In this document: positions 35,307-44,976 of the stretch, one piece after another
Numbering within the stretch: position 1 is the stretch's first letter
Layout of the letters: every line of letters starts with the position of its first letter
Origin: Fimenecus sp052298855
GTDB lineage: Bacteria; Bacillota; Clostridia; Oscillospirales; Acutalibacteraceae
Length of the DNA: 64,000 nt
Direction: 5' to 3'
Assembly (NCBI GenBank): GCA_052298855.1
Contig: DAVZXP010000003.1
Span: forward strand, 62,001-126,000
The notes under the pieces: generated by a model
Seen by the model: only the letters and a program-made list of their open reading frames with translations
Database searches by the model: none
Told to the model about the DNA's origin: nothing
Made by a program: the position numbers and the translations under genes

Positions 35307-35762
35307 TTATTTTCTCCAAATCTCCGTATCGTAAAGTATGGTTACAGGGCCGTTGTTGAGAAGCGATACTTCCATATGCGCTCCGAACACGCCTTTTTCA
35401 ACCTTACGCACTCCGTTTTCAAGAAGCTTTGAACAGTAGTATTCATAGAGCCTGTTCGCCTCGTCGGGAGAAGCGGAATTTATAAATGACGGTCTGTTTC
35501 CTTTCTTGACATCTGCACAAAGCGTGAACTGCGATACCGCAAGCACCTCACCGTCAATATCAAGGATAGACTTGTTCATTTTGTCGTCCTCGTCTGTGAA
35601 AATGCGAAGCGAAGCCGTCTTTTTCGCAAGTATTTCAGCGTCAGCCTCCGTGTCGCCGTCCATTACGCCGACAAGTATAAGATAGCCCTCTGAAATTTCG
35701 CCGACGGACTTTTCGTCAACGTCAACCCTTGCGTTTTTAACTCTCTGAATTACTGCTTTCAT
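35307..35762 (-). CDS. dtd: D-aminoacyl-tRNA deacylase
   Basis: 151 residues, full length. It removes D-amino acids and glycine mischarged on tRNA. MKAVIQRVKNARVDVD at the start, the SQFTL motif near residue 79 and NNGPVT near residue 138 (the two active-site signatures) are all present. It lies directly after rel, a conserved neighbour in Firmicutes. Confidence 0.96.
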   Translation of the reverse strand: MKAVIQRVKNARVDVDEKSVGEISEGYLILVGVMDGDTEADAEILAKKTASLRIFTDEDDKMNKSILDIDGEVLAVSQFTLCADVKKGNRPSFINSASPDEANRLYEYYCSKLLENGVRKVEKGVFGAHMEVSLLNNGPVTILYDTEIWRK

Positions 35763-35780
35763 ATTTTTATTCCTTTATTA

Positions 35781-37982
35781 TTATATCGAATTTTGACGCT
35801 CTACCAAAAGAACGCCGTTGATTTTTTCAATTCTTGCAATTACATTCTTGAGGTGCTCGACATTGTTTACCGTGACGGTCATATTGATAAGCGATCTGCC
35901 GTCCTTTGCCTCTCTTGTCGAAAGGTCGTTAATGTTTACCCTCATAGCCGCAATCTGAATTGAAATGTCCGCCATAAGTCCTATCCTTGAAAGCGCCGTT
36001 ATCTGAAGCGCCGCACGGAATTCCTGCTTTGAGGAATTGTTCCACGAAGCGTTTACCCATCTCTCCGGCTCGGAAGCCTTTGAAATATCCTTGGGCACAT
36101 TCGGGCAATCCTTTTTGTGAATTGATATACCGTGACCTCTTGTGATAAAGCCTATAATGTTATCCCCCGGCAACGGATTACAGCACTTGGAAAATTTGAT
36201 GAGCATATCGTCAATGCCCTCAACGGTAACGCCCTCTTTGTTTTGAACACGCTTTGTCGGGACGGTTTCAATCGTCTTTTCCTCGTGCGGCTTGTAATTT
36301 TTATTGTAATCGTCCTTGATATACGGCATAAGTCGCATAACGGAAATTCCGCCGAAGCCTATCGAAGCGTACAAATCGTCAACGCTTGCACAGTGCTGAT
36401 GATGAGCGAGGTTTTCGATAAATCTTGTATATTCCTCGTCGGTCAAACGAATATAGTTCTTACGAAGCTCTCTTTCAAGCTCCGCCTTACCCTCGGCGAT
36501 ATTCTCTTCTCTGCGCTCGTTCTTAAACCAAGAACGAATCTTGTTCCTTGCGGAGCTTGTCTTTGCGAGTGAAAGCCAATCCCTCGACGGACCTTTATTC
36601 TGCTGGGGCGAGGTGAGAATTTCTACAATCTCGCCCGTCTTAACCACATAGTCAAGCGGAACAATTCTGCCGTCAACCTTTGCGCCTATCATTCTGTTGC
36701 CGACAGCGGTATGAATAGCATACGCAAAGTCGATAACGGTTGAGCCTACGGGTATGCTGATAACGTCGCCCTTGGGCGTAAACACAAAAGCCTCTTCGGG
36801 TACAAGGTCCGATTTAATTGCTCTTACAATTTCACGGACATCGCCCGTTTCCTGCTGTTCCTCAAGAAGCTGACGAACCCACGCAAGACGCTCCTCCATA
36901 TTTGACTTGCCCGAAATTCCGAGCTTGTATTTCCAATGCGCCGCAACACCGTATTCAGCGGTTCTGTGCATTTCCTTTGTTCTTATCTGCACCTCGAACG
37001 GAATACCCTCTTTACCGATTACCGTAGTATGAAGCGACTGATACATATTCGGCTTCGGCGTTGAAATATAGTCCTTAAATCTACCCGGAAGCGGGGTGAA
37101 CATATCGTGGATAACACCGAGGCAGTTATAACAGTCCGCAAGGTTATCAACGATAATTCTGATAGCATAAATATCGTAAATCTCGTCAAAGGATTTGTTT
37201 TGCATATACATTTTTCTGTAAATGCCGTGAACGGATTTTATTCTTGCGTCAATCCTTGCATCACCGACGGTTTCGGTAATTCTGCTCTTGATTTTCTGCT
37301 TCGTGTTCTCAAGAAATTCCGTCCTTGACTCGCTCGTTTCGGAAAGTCTTTTTTCAATATCCTCATAAGCTATCGGATCGAGGAAATGAATTGCCAGATC
37401 CTCAAGTTCCTCTTTTGCGGTTCGAATACCCAAACGGTGGGCTATCGGTGCATAAATTTCAAGCGTTTCAAGCGCAATATCCCGTCTTTTCTGCGGAGCC
37501 ATAAACTGAAGCGTACGCATATTGTGAAGTCTGTCCGCAAGCTTTATGATGATTACTCTTATATCGTGCGACATGGCAAGCAGCATTTTTCTGATGTTCT
37601 CTGCCTGCTGTTCCTCCTTTGTTGAAAGCGGAACTCTGCCGAGTTTTGTAACGCCGTCAACAAGGCTTGCAATATCCTTGCCGAACTCCTTTTCGAGCCC
37701 CTCAAGCTCAATATCGGTGTCCTCAACGGTATCGTGCAAAATTGCCGCCGCAACGGACTGAGCGTCCATTCCGAAATCCAAAAGTATATTTGCAACAGCT
37801 ATCGGATGGATAATATACGGCTGACCCGAATATCTGAGCTGTGCCTTATGAGCGTCTGAGGCAAGGCGGTATGCCTTTTCAATGCTTGCAAGATCCTCCG
37901 CCGAGAACACAGCTTTGCAACGGGCATATAATTCCTTGTAAAGTTCATCCGGTGTTTTTTCTGTCGTTTTATTCTGTGTCAT
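35781..37982 (-). CDS. rel: Bifunctional (p)ppGpp synthetase/hydrolase
   Basis: 733 residues with the full Rel order: HD hydrolase domain with HDTVED at residues 83-88, synthetase domain with RFKDYISTPKPNMYQSLHTT near residue 290, TGS domain beginning FVFTPKGDVISIP near residue 400, and a C-terminal ACT domain. Key hydrolase and synthetase motifs look intact, so it probably both makes and degrades the alarmone. It overlaps recJ by four bases (ATGA) and is followed by dtd. Confidence 0.96.
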   Translation of the reverse strand: MTQNKTTEKTPDELYKELYARCKAVFSAEDLASIEKAYRLASDAHKAQLRYSGQPYIIHPIAVANILLDFGMDAQSVAAAILHDTVEDTDIELEGLEKEFGKDIASLVDGVTKLGRVPLSTKEEQQAENIRKMLLAMSHDIRVIIIKLADRLHNMRTLQFMAPQKRRDIALETLEIYAPIAHRLGIRTAKEELEDLAIHFLDPIAYEDIEKRLSETSESRTEFLENTKQKIKSRITETVGDARIDARIKSVHGIYRKMYMQNKSFDEIYDIYAIRIIVDNLADCYNCLGVIHDMFTPLPGRFKDYISTPKPNMYQSLHTTVIGKEGIPFEVQIRTKEMHRTAEYGVAAHWKYKLGISGKSNMEERLAWVRQLLEEQQETGDVREIVRAIKSDLVPEEAFVFTPKGDVISIPVGSTVIDFAYAIHTAVGNRMIGAKVDGRIVPLDYVVKTGEIVEILTSPQQNKGPSRDWLSLAKTSSARNKIRSWFKNERREENIAEGKAELERELRKNYIRLTDEEYTRFIENLAHHQHCASVDDLYASIGFGGISVMRLMPYIKDDYNKNYKPHEEKTIETVPTKRVQNKEGVTVEGIDDMLIKFSKCCNPLPGDNIIGFITRGHGISIHKKDCPNVPKDISKASEPERWVNASWNNSSKQEFRAALQITALSRIGLMADISIQIAAMRVNINDLSTREAKDGRSLINMTVTVNNVEHLKNVIARIEKINGVLLVERQNSI

Positions 37983-40015
37983 ACGCTCATCTCCCCTTGT
38001 GTAAGTCTTTTAAGTATCGACGAGGAAGCAAGGTCAACCCTTTCGCCTGCTTGCGAAAGACTGATTTTCGAAGAATCGCCCTCAACAAGCCCAAGTTCCT
38101 CTAAAACGTCCATTGTGACAAGCACTTTTCCCGCATATTTACACGGGCATTTAGCCCTATGGCAAAAGGTCTCGGTGTCACGAAGGACGGATTTTTTTGC
38201 CCTGAAAAATTTATAGCAGCTCGCAAAAAACGCTCTGTCGGGCGTTAATAGTTTCAGTTCTTTTTCGGTCAAGGCTGTGTTTTCCTTGAATTTTTCGTAT
38301 ATTCTGCGTGAAGCGTTCAGCGTATCAAAATCCGTGTCCGCAAAGCCTATATCCGCAATTCTTACAGACGGCTTGATTTCGCCCCTGTACTCGTTTTTAT
38401 CTACTCTGAAAGCTATATTTACAACGTCGCCTGCCTCATACTGAAAATCCTCTAAGGTCTGCGAAAACATTACCGCACCAAACTCTTTTAAGTCCTTTTC
38501 AAAGATAATTCTAATGTGTTTTCCCTCTCCCACAGGTCTTACAGCTTTCAAAACGACATTTTTCGTCATAAAGCAAGGCTGAGGGTTATTTGCGCCGAAC
38601 GGCTCGAACATTGAAAGCACATCAAGAAGCTCATTTGATATAAACGACGGGTTTATTTTAAGGTCAATTTTAAGTTCGGGATACGGCATTGAGGTCTTAT
38701 ACGCATACTCGCCGAGTTTTAGACGAAATTCATCTATTTTGCTTTTGTCAATTCCAAAGCCTGCGGCAAGAGTGTGTCCGCCGAAGTGCGTAAGCATATC
38801 GCCGACCGAAGAAAGTGCGTCATAAATCGAAAAGCCCTCAATACTTCTGCAAGAGCCCTTGCCCGTTTCCCCGTCGGTTGAAATTACAATAGCAGGCTTG
38901 CCGTATTTTGTCACAAGCCTTGAAGCGACAATTCCGATTACGCCCTGATGCCAATTTTCGCCCGATACAACAATAACAGGCGCATACTTTATGCTGTCAT
39001 TCGACTCAATTATCTCAATAGCCTTATCGGTGGTTTCGCTTTCAATAGCCTGGCGTTCTTTGTTGGCTATATCAATCTCCTGCGCCATAGCATTTGCTTT
39101 TTCGGAATTGTCACACAAAAGCAATTCAACCGCCGTTTTTGCCGATTTCATTCTGCCTGCGGCGTTTATCCTCGGTGCTATTCCGAAAGCCACGGAATTT
39201 GCGTTGAAAACTCTTTTGTCCGTTCCGGAAACAGCCTTTAACGCCTCAATACCGCAACGGCTTGAGCGTTTTATAAGCTCAATTCCCTTTTTGACTATTA
39301 TTCTGTTTTCGTCAATCAACGGAACAACATCAGCCAAAGTTCCGATAGCCGCAAGGTCAGAATATTTTTCATATATCGTGTCGCTGTCGCCTTCAAGAGC
39401 GCAAACAAGCTTGAAAACCACACCAACGCCCGCATATTCACGGAAATTACATTCGCTGTCAGCTCGGTGAGGGTTTACAACCGCAACCGCTTCGGGAAGA
39501 ACATCGCCTACTTTATGGTGGTCTGTTATTACTACATCAACGCCCAATTCATTGGCAAGTTTTACTTGTTCGACTGCCGAAATTCCGTTATCGACGGTAA
39601 TAATAAGCTTCGTGCCGTTCTCGGCAAAAGTCTGTACCGCCTGCGACGAAATTCCGTATCCCTCAGATATTCTGTCGGGGATATAATAATCGACATTTGC
39701 ACCCTGCTCTTTTAAATAGAGATATAAAAGAGTTGTCGAGGTAACGCCGTCAGCGTCATAGTCGCCGAAAACAGTAATTTTTTCGCCGTTATCGACAGCA
39801 CAGCCTATGCGCTCGACCGCCTTATCCATATCGACAATTTCAAACGGGTCCCTGAAAAGCCCGTCGGCAAAAAGGAAGCTCTCAATTTCCTGCGAGTCTG
39901 TCATTTCCCTTGACGCAAGAAGCAAAGCCGCCAACGGTTCAAGGCTGAATTCCTCAGCAATCACCGCAGCAGAATCCTTGTCGGTATTTGCAATTTTCCA
40001 CCGATATTTAGACAA
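37979..40015 (-). CDS. recJ: Single-stranded-DNA-specific exonuclease RecJ
   Basis: 678 residues of the DHH phosphoesterase family: GDYDADGVTST near residue 86, VDNGIS near residue 140, VITDHHKVGD near residue 163 and GGHTLAAGFGI near residue 400. It degrades single-stranded DNA 5' to 3' in repair and recombination. The start is TTG, nine bases after GGAGGCG. It carries a C-terminal extension of about 110 residues beyond the usual core, ending with KRLTQGEMSV. First gene of the long minus-strand run. Confidence 0.94.
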   Translation of the reverse strand: MSKYRWKIANTDKDSAAVIAEEFSLEPLAALLLASREMTDSQEIESFLFADGLFRDPFEIVDMDKAVERIGCAVDNGEKITVFGDYDADGVTSTTLLYLYLKEQGANVDYYIPDRISEGYGISSQAVQTFAENGTKLIITVDNGISAVEQVKLANELGVDVVITDHHKVGDVLPEAVAVVNPHRADSECNFREYAGVGVVFKLVCALEGDSDTIYEKYSDLAAIGTLADVVPLIDENRIIVKKGIELIKRSSRCGIEALKAVSGTDKRVFNANSVAFGIAPRINAAGRMKSAKTAVELLLCDNSEKANAMAQEIDIANKERQAIESETTDKAIEIIESNDSIKYAPVIVVSGENWHQGVIGIVASRLVTKYGKPAIVISTDGETGKGSCRSIEGFSIYDALSSVGDMLTHFGGHTLAAGFGIDKSKIDEFRLKLGEYAYKTSMPYPELKIDLKINPSFISNELLDVLSMFEPFGANNPQPCFMTKNVVLKAVRPVGEGKHIRIIFEKDLKEFGAVMFSQTLEDFQYEAGDVVNIAFRVDKNEYRGEIKPSVRIADIGFADTDFDTLNASRRIYEKFKENTALTEKELKLLTPDRAFFASCYKFFRAKKSVLRDTETFCHRAKCPCKYAGKVLVTMDVLEELGLVEGDSSKISLSQAGERVDLASSSILKRLTQGEMSV

Positions 40016-40053
40016 GTTCTTACGCCTCCGAGAGATAATCTTTTAACCTTTTT

Positions 40054-40082
40054 ATTTTAACATTTTAATTATATTCTTTCAA
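40054..40082 (-). promoter_or_regulatory. recJ-rel promoter
   Basis: TTGAAA (40077-40082) and TAAAAT (40054-40059) with a 17-base spacer, about 40 bases before recJ. Divergent from the capD-type gene's promoter. Confidence 0.75.
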
Positions 40083-40107
40083 TATTATTTTGGGATTATT
40101 TTTTCAA

Positions 40108-40136
40108 TTGACACAAATGTCATTTAATAGTAAAAT
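40108..40136 (+). promoter_or_regulatory. Promoter of the CapD-type dehydratase gene
   Basis: TTGACA (40108-40113) and TAAAAT (40131-40136) with a 17-base spacer. The predicted start site is near 40143, so an ATG at 40146 would be almost leaderless; this supports the TTG start at 40179. Confidence 0.85.
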
Positions 40137-40178
40137 GTTTTATATATGGGAATTAGATTAAGCTTAGGGGGAAACAGC

Positions 40179-42092
40179 TTGAAAACTAAAAAGCCGAGTA
40201 GGTTCGGCACTAAAAGGTTTGGCAAGAGAAATACTGCGTATCTTCTTGCCGACATTATTATTGTAAACCTTGTTTACTTTTTAACCACAACCACATATTG
40301 GATTTTCCGCACCGACGCAGCCCTGATAAGACAACTGGCGTTGAGAATGCCTTATGTTACTCTTATTTACATTTTGTCCTATACGATATTCAGAGTTTAC
40401 CAAACGGCTTGGAGATATGCGGGTCTTGCCGATATGGCAAAATACTTGATTTCAACCGTAGTCGGAACCTGCGGAGTGTGGGTTTGTGACTATATACTTA
40501 TGAAAGCAAACAGGCATTTAATCGCAAACGGCACAACAAGCACGCTTTACTTTAACGTGCTTCCGAGAACCGTGTACCTTGACAGCCTGCTGATTATTAT
40601 ACTGTTTTGTCTTGCCATAAGATTTGCCTCACGTTCATATCTTATGTTTAAGCACGAACGCAACAGAAAAATGCACCTTGCAGATCTTAAACAAATACTT
40701 ATTATCGGTGCGGGCGAAGCAGGTACAAGTCTTATCAGAGATTTTGAAAACAACTCTTACAGATTCGGCAACCCTGCGGCTCTTATTGATGATGATAAGT
40801 CAAAAATCGGACTCTTGGTTAACGGTGTACCCGTTGTCGGCAACTGCGACGATATAGAAAAAGTATGCTCGGAATATGCGATTGATGAGATAATTTTCTG
40901 TATTCCGTCAATCAACGACGAAAGAAAGCGTCAGATACTCGACGAGGCTATCAAAACAGGTATTCCCGTTAAAATCGCACCTGATATTGCCAACCTCGAA
41001 AGAGCAGGCGTTTCATATAAAGAAATGCGCTCGGTTGACATTCTTGACTTGCTTTCCCGTCCCGAGATTAAATTGAACCCCGATGTTTGTAAATATGTTA
41101 CCGACAAAACCGTTCTTGTAACAGGCGGCGGCGGAAGTATCGGTTCGGAGCTTTGCAGGCAGATTGCCCGTTACAATCCTGAAAAGATTGTTATTTTTGA
41201 CATCTACGAAAACAATGCTTATGCTCTTAAAAACTCCCTTGACCTACACTATTTCGGCAATCCGAAGATTGAAATACGTGTCGGCTCGGTAAGGGAATAT
41301 GCAAGGCTTAAAGAAATTTTTGAGGAATTCCATCCGTCGTCTGTTTTCCATGCAGCAGCTCACAAGCACGTTCCGCTTATGGAGGACAGTCCCTATGAAG
41401 CGATTAAGAACAATGTTCTCGGCACATATAACACCGCAAAATGCGCAAACGAATACGGCGTTGACAACTTCGTTCTGCTTTCAACGGACAAGGCTGTTAA
41501 CCCGACAAATGTTATGGGCGCTACAAAGAGATGCTGTGAACTTATAATTCAGCACTTCTCTAAAATATCGACTCATACGAAATTTGCCGCTGTTCGTTTC
41601 GGTAACGTTCTCGGCTCGAACGGAAGCGTTATTCCGCTTTTCAAAGAACAGCTCAAGAAGGGCGGACCGCTTACGGTTACTCACCCCGATATTACAAGAT
41701 ACTTTATGACAATTCCCGAAGCGGCTCAGCTTGTCGTTCAGGCGGGCGGTCTTGCAAAGGGCGGAGAGATATTCGTACTCGATATGGGTGAGCCCGTTAA
41801 GATTGTATCGCTCGCCGAAAAACTTATTAAACTCTCGGGCTTTGAGCCGTATGTTGATATTGACATTCAGTTTACGGGACTTCGTCCGGGCGAAAAGCTC
41901 TACGAAGAACTTATCCTGCCGAGCGAAAAGGACGGTATGAGAAAAACCGAAAACAACAAGATTTTTATTACCGCACCCACTGATTTTGACGACAATATTC
42001 TCATTGAACACATAAATTCAATTCCGACAATGGACCCGTCAACAGCAAGGGATTTCTTAAAAGAGCTTGTCCCCAATTTTAAGGAAGATTAA
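40179..42092 (+). CDS. Membrane-bound nucleoside-diphosphate-sugar 4,6-dehydratase (CapD/PglF type)
   Basis: About 637 residues. Four or so N-terminal membrane helices are followed by a first Rossmann unit (IIGAGEAGTSLIRD near residue 175) and a catalytic SDR domain with VLVTGGGGSIGSELC near residue 315 and STDKAVNPTNVMGATKR near residue 435. Enzymes of this build remove water from UDP-GlcNAc-type sugars to start synthesis of modified amino sugars. TTG at 40179 has AGGGGGAAA before it; the upstream ATG has no ribosome-binding site. It faces the rhamnose polysaccharide operon and shares a terminator with it. Confidence 0.88.
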   Translation: MKTKKPSRFGTKRFGKRNTAYLLADIIIVNLVYFLTTTTYWIFRTDAALIRQLALRMPYVTLIYILSYTIFRVYQTAWRYAGLADMAKYLISTVVGTCGVWVCDYILMKANRHLIANGTTSTLYFNVLPRTVYLDSLLIIILFCLAIRFASRSYLMFKHERNRKMHLADLKQILIIGAGEAGTSLIRDFENNSYRFGNPAALIDDDKSKIGLLVNGVPVVGNCDDIEKVCSEYAIDEIIFCIPSINDERKRQILDEAIKTGIPVKIAPDIANLERAGVSYKEMRSVDILDLLSRPEIKLNPDVCKYVTDKTVLVTGGGGSIGSELCRQIARYNPEKIVIFDIYENNAYALKNSLDLHYFGNPKIEIRVGSVREYARLKEIFEEFHPSSVFHAAAHKHVPLMEDSPYEAIKNNVLGTYNTAKCANEYGVDNFVLLSTDKAVNPTNVMGATKRCCELIIQHFSKISTHTKFAAVRFGNVLGSNGSVIPLFKEQLKKGGPLTVTHPDITRYFMTIPEAAQLVVQAGGLAKGGEIFVLDMGEPVKIVSLAEKLIKLSGFEPYVDIDIQFTGLRPGEKLYEELILPSEKDGMRKTENNKIFITAPTDFDDNILIEHINSIPTMDPSTARDFLKELVPNFKED

Positions 42093-42108
42093 ATCAAAGC
42101 AAAAACAA

Positions 42109-42150
42109 AATGTCCGTCTGAGGGAAAGACCTCAAACGGACATTTTTATT
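42109..42150. terminator. Terminator between the dehydratase gene and the polysaccharide operon
   Basis: Arms ATGTCCGTCTGAGG and CCTCAAACGGACAT form a long hairpin followed by TTTTATTTATTC on the plus strand and by TTTGTTTTTGC on the minus strand. It separates convergent genes. Confidence 0.9.
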
Positions 42151-42159
42151 TATTCTCTT

Positions 42160-42924
42160 TTATTTGTTTTCTCTTTGCTTTTTGAAATACTTGAACATAG
42201 ACGATATATGAATTTTCATAAGTCTGAAGTTTTTGGAGCTTCCGCCCTCCCAATTATGAACGACGCTCGCCCTCGGATAAAACATAATTTTTCCGTATTT
42301 TGAAAGCCTTTCGGTCAAGTCAACATCCTCAAGATACATAAAGAAGCGTTCGTCAAAACCGCCTGCCTTTTTGAAATACTCCGTTCTCATAACCATAAAG
42401 CAGCCCGTACAGAACTCAATCTGCGTCGGCTCGGTCATAGACGTATTTTTCATTGTGTATTCGTCTCTTATCGGTTCAAGCGCCTTTACATAGCGTGAAA
42501 GCCTGCCAAAGAACATATATTTGAAGGTCGGCTTACGCTTCGGAAGATACTGCTGTGTGCCGTCGGGATTGAGAATTTTCGGCGTTACAAGGGCAACGTC
42601 TTTATTTGCTTTAAGATAGTTCACAAGTTCTGACAAAACGTCGCTTCTAAGCTCAATATCGGGGTTTAACACAGCGTGAAATTCAGAGCTTGCACCGAGC
42701 ATTTTATTGTGTCCGAAACCGAATCCCCTGTTTACACCCGTTTCGATAATCTTGACCGTCGGAAAATTATTTTTAATATATTCGACAGTTCCGTCCTGTG
42801 ATGCGTTATCGACAACGGTTATTTCATAATCAACCGCCTTTGTGTATTTAATTACGCTTTTCAAAACTCTGCCGATTTCGTCCTTGTTGTTATATGTTAC
42901 AACGGAAATTGAAAGCTCCGCCAT
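42160..42924 (-). CDS. Glycosyltransferase family 2, rhamnosyltransferase-like
   Basis: 254 residues with a GT-A fold: SISVVTYNNKDEIGRVL at the start, VDNASQDGT near residue 40, AVLNPDIEL near residue 84 as the DXD-like site, and GCFMVMRTEYFKKAGGFDE followed by FMYLEDVDL near residue 205. This pattern is frequent in rhamnosyltransferases (WbbL-like). The ATG at 42924 has AAGGAGGT five bases upstream; a GTG directly before it is less likely. Last gene of the operon. Confidence 0.87.
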   Translation of the reverse strand: MAELSISVVTYNNKDEIGRVLKSVIKYTKAVDYEITVVDNASQDGTVEYIKNNFPTVKIIETGVNRGFGFGHNKMLGASSEFHAVLNPDIELRSDVLSELVNYLKANKDVALVTPKILNPDGTQQYLPKRKPTFKYMFFGRLSRYVKALEPIRDEYTMKNTSMTEPTQIEFCTGCFMVMRTEYFKKAGGFDERFFMYLEDVDLTERLSKYGKIMFYPRASVVHNWEGGSSKNFRLMKIHISSMFKYFKKQRENK

Positions 42925-42935
42925 CACGCACCTCC

Positions 42936-43712
42936 TTACTTTGAGCGCAAACGCCCGATAAAGTTAATATTTATAAATCTTTTTGCAATGACAAGCGCAC
43001 CGATAAGCTTATTTTTCAATCCGCCCGCCTGTCTGCAAAACAGAGAGTAGTCATTTTTGAAAACGGAAAATCTACGTCTTGCCGCTTTAATATCGCTGAA
43101 GTCATTAGCCGAAAAGCTCTGCTTGAGCTCGACGCTTTTCGCCGCTGCGATTTTCCTTTTTTGCTTTTTCATATCCGATAAAAACTTATGGTCGATAAAA
43201 TCAAGAAAATAATTTTCATCATACCGATAAGCTTTGAACACCTCTGCTTTAACCGCCATACCGCTGTTTATACCGGAAATATTGTCCCCGTTCAATTCTT
43301 CAAGGCTTGAAATTGCGGATACCGAAACGCCGCTGATTTTACACGGAGACATATAGCCGTTTCTGTCGAAAACACACGGCAAAAGAATGTCTGCGCCCGT
43401 TTTTTCAATTTCTTTTTCCATAAGGGCAAAATAATTTTCGGGAACAGCCGTGTCATCGTCAAAAAAACAGATATAGCCGTCCCTGCCGTCAATGCTCTCA
43501 ACTGCCTTATTGTAAGCCTTTGAAAGACCGACATTTCCGCCCATTGAGAGAATATGCACCCTCTCGCTCTCAAAGCTCGGGTTTTTCATATCCCTTGTGC
43601 TGTTGTCGCATACAAAAATCTCAACACCTGTGTTTTTCAAGGTTGAAAACGAAAGGCTTTCATCAAGCCTTCTGTTGTAAATTACCATTACGGCATAAAA
43701 ATTGATACTCAT
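42936..43712 (-). CDS. Glycosyltransferase family 2
   Basis: 258 residues from the ATG at 43712, three bases after the preceding gene; a longer reading into that gene is not supported. GT-A elements: AVMVIYNRRLDESL near residue 6, CDNSTRDM near residue 35, GGNVGLSKAYNKAVES near residue 57, and the DDDTAVP metal site near residue 83. The C-terminal part is Lys/Arg-rich. It probably adds one sugar to the lipid-linked repeat unit; donor unknown, with dTDP-rhamnose likely from context. Confidence 0.82.
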   Translation of the reverse strand: MSINFYAVMVIYNRRLDESLSFSTLKNTGVEIFVCDNSTRDMKNPSFESERVHILSMGGNVGLSKAYNKAVESIDGRDGYICFFDDDTAVPENYFALMEKEIEKTGADILLPCVFDRNGYMSPCKISGVSVSAISSLEELNGDNISGINSGMAVKAEVFKAYRYDENYFLDFIDHKFLSDMKKQKRKIAAAKSVELKQSFSANDFSDIKAARRRFSVFKNDYSLFCRQAGGLKNKLIGALVIAKRFININFIGRLRSK

Positions 43713-43714
43713 AA

Positions 43715-44410
43715 TTATCTCTTTAAGAGGGCAGAAATCATCTGCAATCTCCATTTTATCATATTCAATACGCTTGAATGTTTGTCCGACGAAGCATTGC
43801 CGCCGTGACGTCTGTAAAGGATAAGCGGCTCATTTATCAGCGCAATTTTGCCGTGTCGCTCGCACATTAAGCCTATCCATTGGTCGTGCATGGGTATATT
43901 TTCGGGTATCGGCAAAAGATATTCGCAGCATGACCTTCTAAATGCCATACAGCAACCTATATAAGTGTTTTTGATAAGATTTTTTACAATTCCCGTACCA
44001 GATTTTTTCTGCTCGAAAAATGAGCTTTCAATCGTGTTAAGCCCTCTGTCAACAATTTTCGCGTCGTGCATAACAAGTACGGTTTCAGGGTTTTCGAACT
44101 CTTTTTTTACCCTTTCAACCTTGCCGTCAAGCCAAATATCATCTTGGTCGCAAAGGAAAATAATATCATTCTTGCAATGTTCAATCGCATTTTCGAAATT
44201 TTTTATAACTCCCCTGCCCGTTCCGTCAAAAAGCTTGACTCTCGGGTCTTTTTCCGAAATAAAACAAATCATTTCCCTTGTACCGTCGGTTGAGGGGTCA
44301 AGGGAAATGACAATTTCATCTTCGGCGGACAGTTGCGGTAATATTGAATTTATTTGTTCTTCGATAAATTCCTTACCGTTATATGCGGCAAGTGCAACTG
44401 ATACCGTCAT
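43715..44410 (-). CDS. Glycosyltransferase family 2, WcaA/rhamnosyl type
   Basis: 231 residues: TVSVALAAYNGKEFIEEQI at the start, SLDPSTDGT near residue 36, and FLCDQDDIWLDGKVERV near residue 85, a DXD site pattern typical of rhamnosyl and related GT2 enzymes. HDQWIG near residue 175 and a C-terminal YRRHGGNAS segment complete it. It starts 2 bases after rfbC, so it is co-translated with rhamnose synthesis genes. Confidence 0.87.
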   Translation of the reverse strand: MTVSVALAAYNGKEFIEEQINSILPQLSAEDEIVISLDPSTDGTREMICFISEKDPRVKLFDGTGRGVIKNFENAIEHCKNDIIFLCDQDDIWLDGKVERVKKEFENPETVLVMHDAKIVDRGLNTIESSFFEQKKSGTGIVKNLIKNTYIGCCMAFRRSCCEYLLPIPENIPMHDQWIGLMCERHGKIALINEPLILYRRHGGNASSDKHSSVLNMIKWRLQMISALLKR

Positions 44411-44412
44411 AA

Positions 44413-44976
44413 TTAAAACACATTCTTTTCGGAAAATTCTTTGAATGACTGATGAACTTTATCCTTTTCTGAAAGGATAATTTCCATATCGTCGCTTATC
44501 GGCCACTCAATGCCGATGTCGGGGTCGTTCCACATAAGACCTGCCTCGTGTGAGGGGTCATAATACCTTGTGCATTTGTAAACGAACTCCGCCTCATCCG
44601 AAAGAACAAGGAAGCCGTGAGCAAAGCCCTCGGGGATATAAAACTGCTTTTTGTTCTCGGCAGAGAGTACAACGCCGTACCACTTACCGAAGGTTTCGCT
44701 GCCCTGTCTCAAGTCAACGGCAACGTCAAAAACCTCGCCGCTTACAACTCTGACAAGCTTGCCCTGCGAATTCTGAGTCTGAAAATGGAGTCCTCTGAGA
44801 ACACCCTTCTTTGACTTTGACTGATTATCCTGCACAAAAACCATATCAAGTCCTGCTTCCTTGAAAGCTTCATACTGATATGTTTCCATAAAATAACCTC
44901 TGTTATCTCCGAAAACCGTGGGCTCGATAACATAAACGTCTTTTATCGGAGTTTTGATAAAATTAAATTTTCCCAT
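44413..44976 (-). CDS. rfbC: dTDP-4-dehydrorhamnose 3,5-epimerase
   Basis: 187-residue cupin enzyme, third step of dTDP-L-rhamnose synthesis. DNRGYFMETYQ near residue 24, GVLRGLHFQ with the catalytic histidine near residue 65, and FYIPEGFAHGFLVL near residue 113 are diagnostic. It shares one base with rfbB. Confidence 0.97.
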   Translation of the reverse strand: MGKFNFIKTPIKDVYVIEPTVFGDNRGYFMETYQYEAFKEAGLDMVFVQDNQSKSKKGVLRGLHFQTQNSQGKLVRVVSGEVFDVAVDLRQGSETFGKWYGVVLSAENKKQFYIPEGFAHGFLVLSDEAEFVYKCTRYYDPSHEAGLMWNDPDIGIEWPISDDMEIILSEKDKVHQSFKEFSEKNVF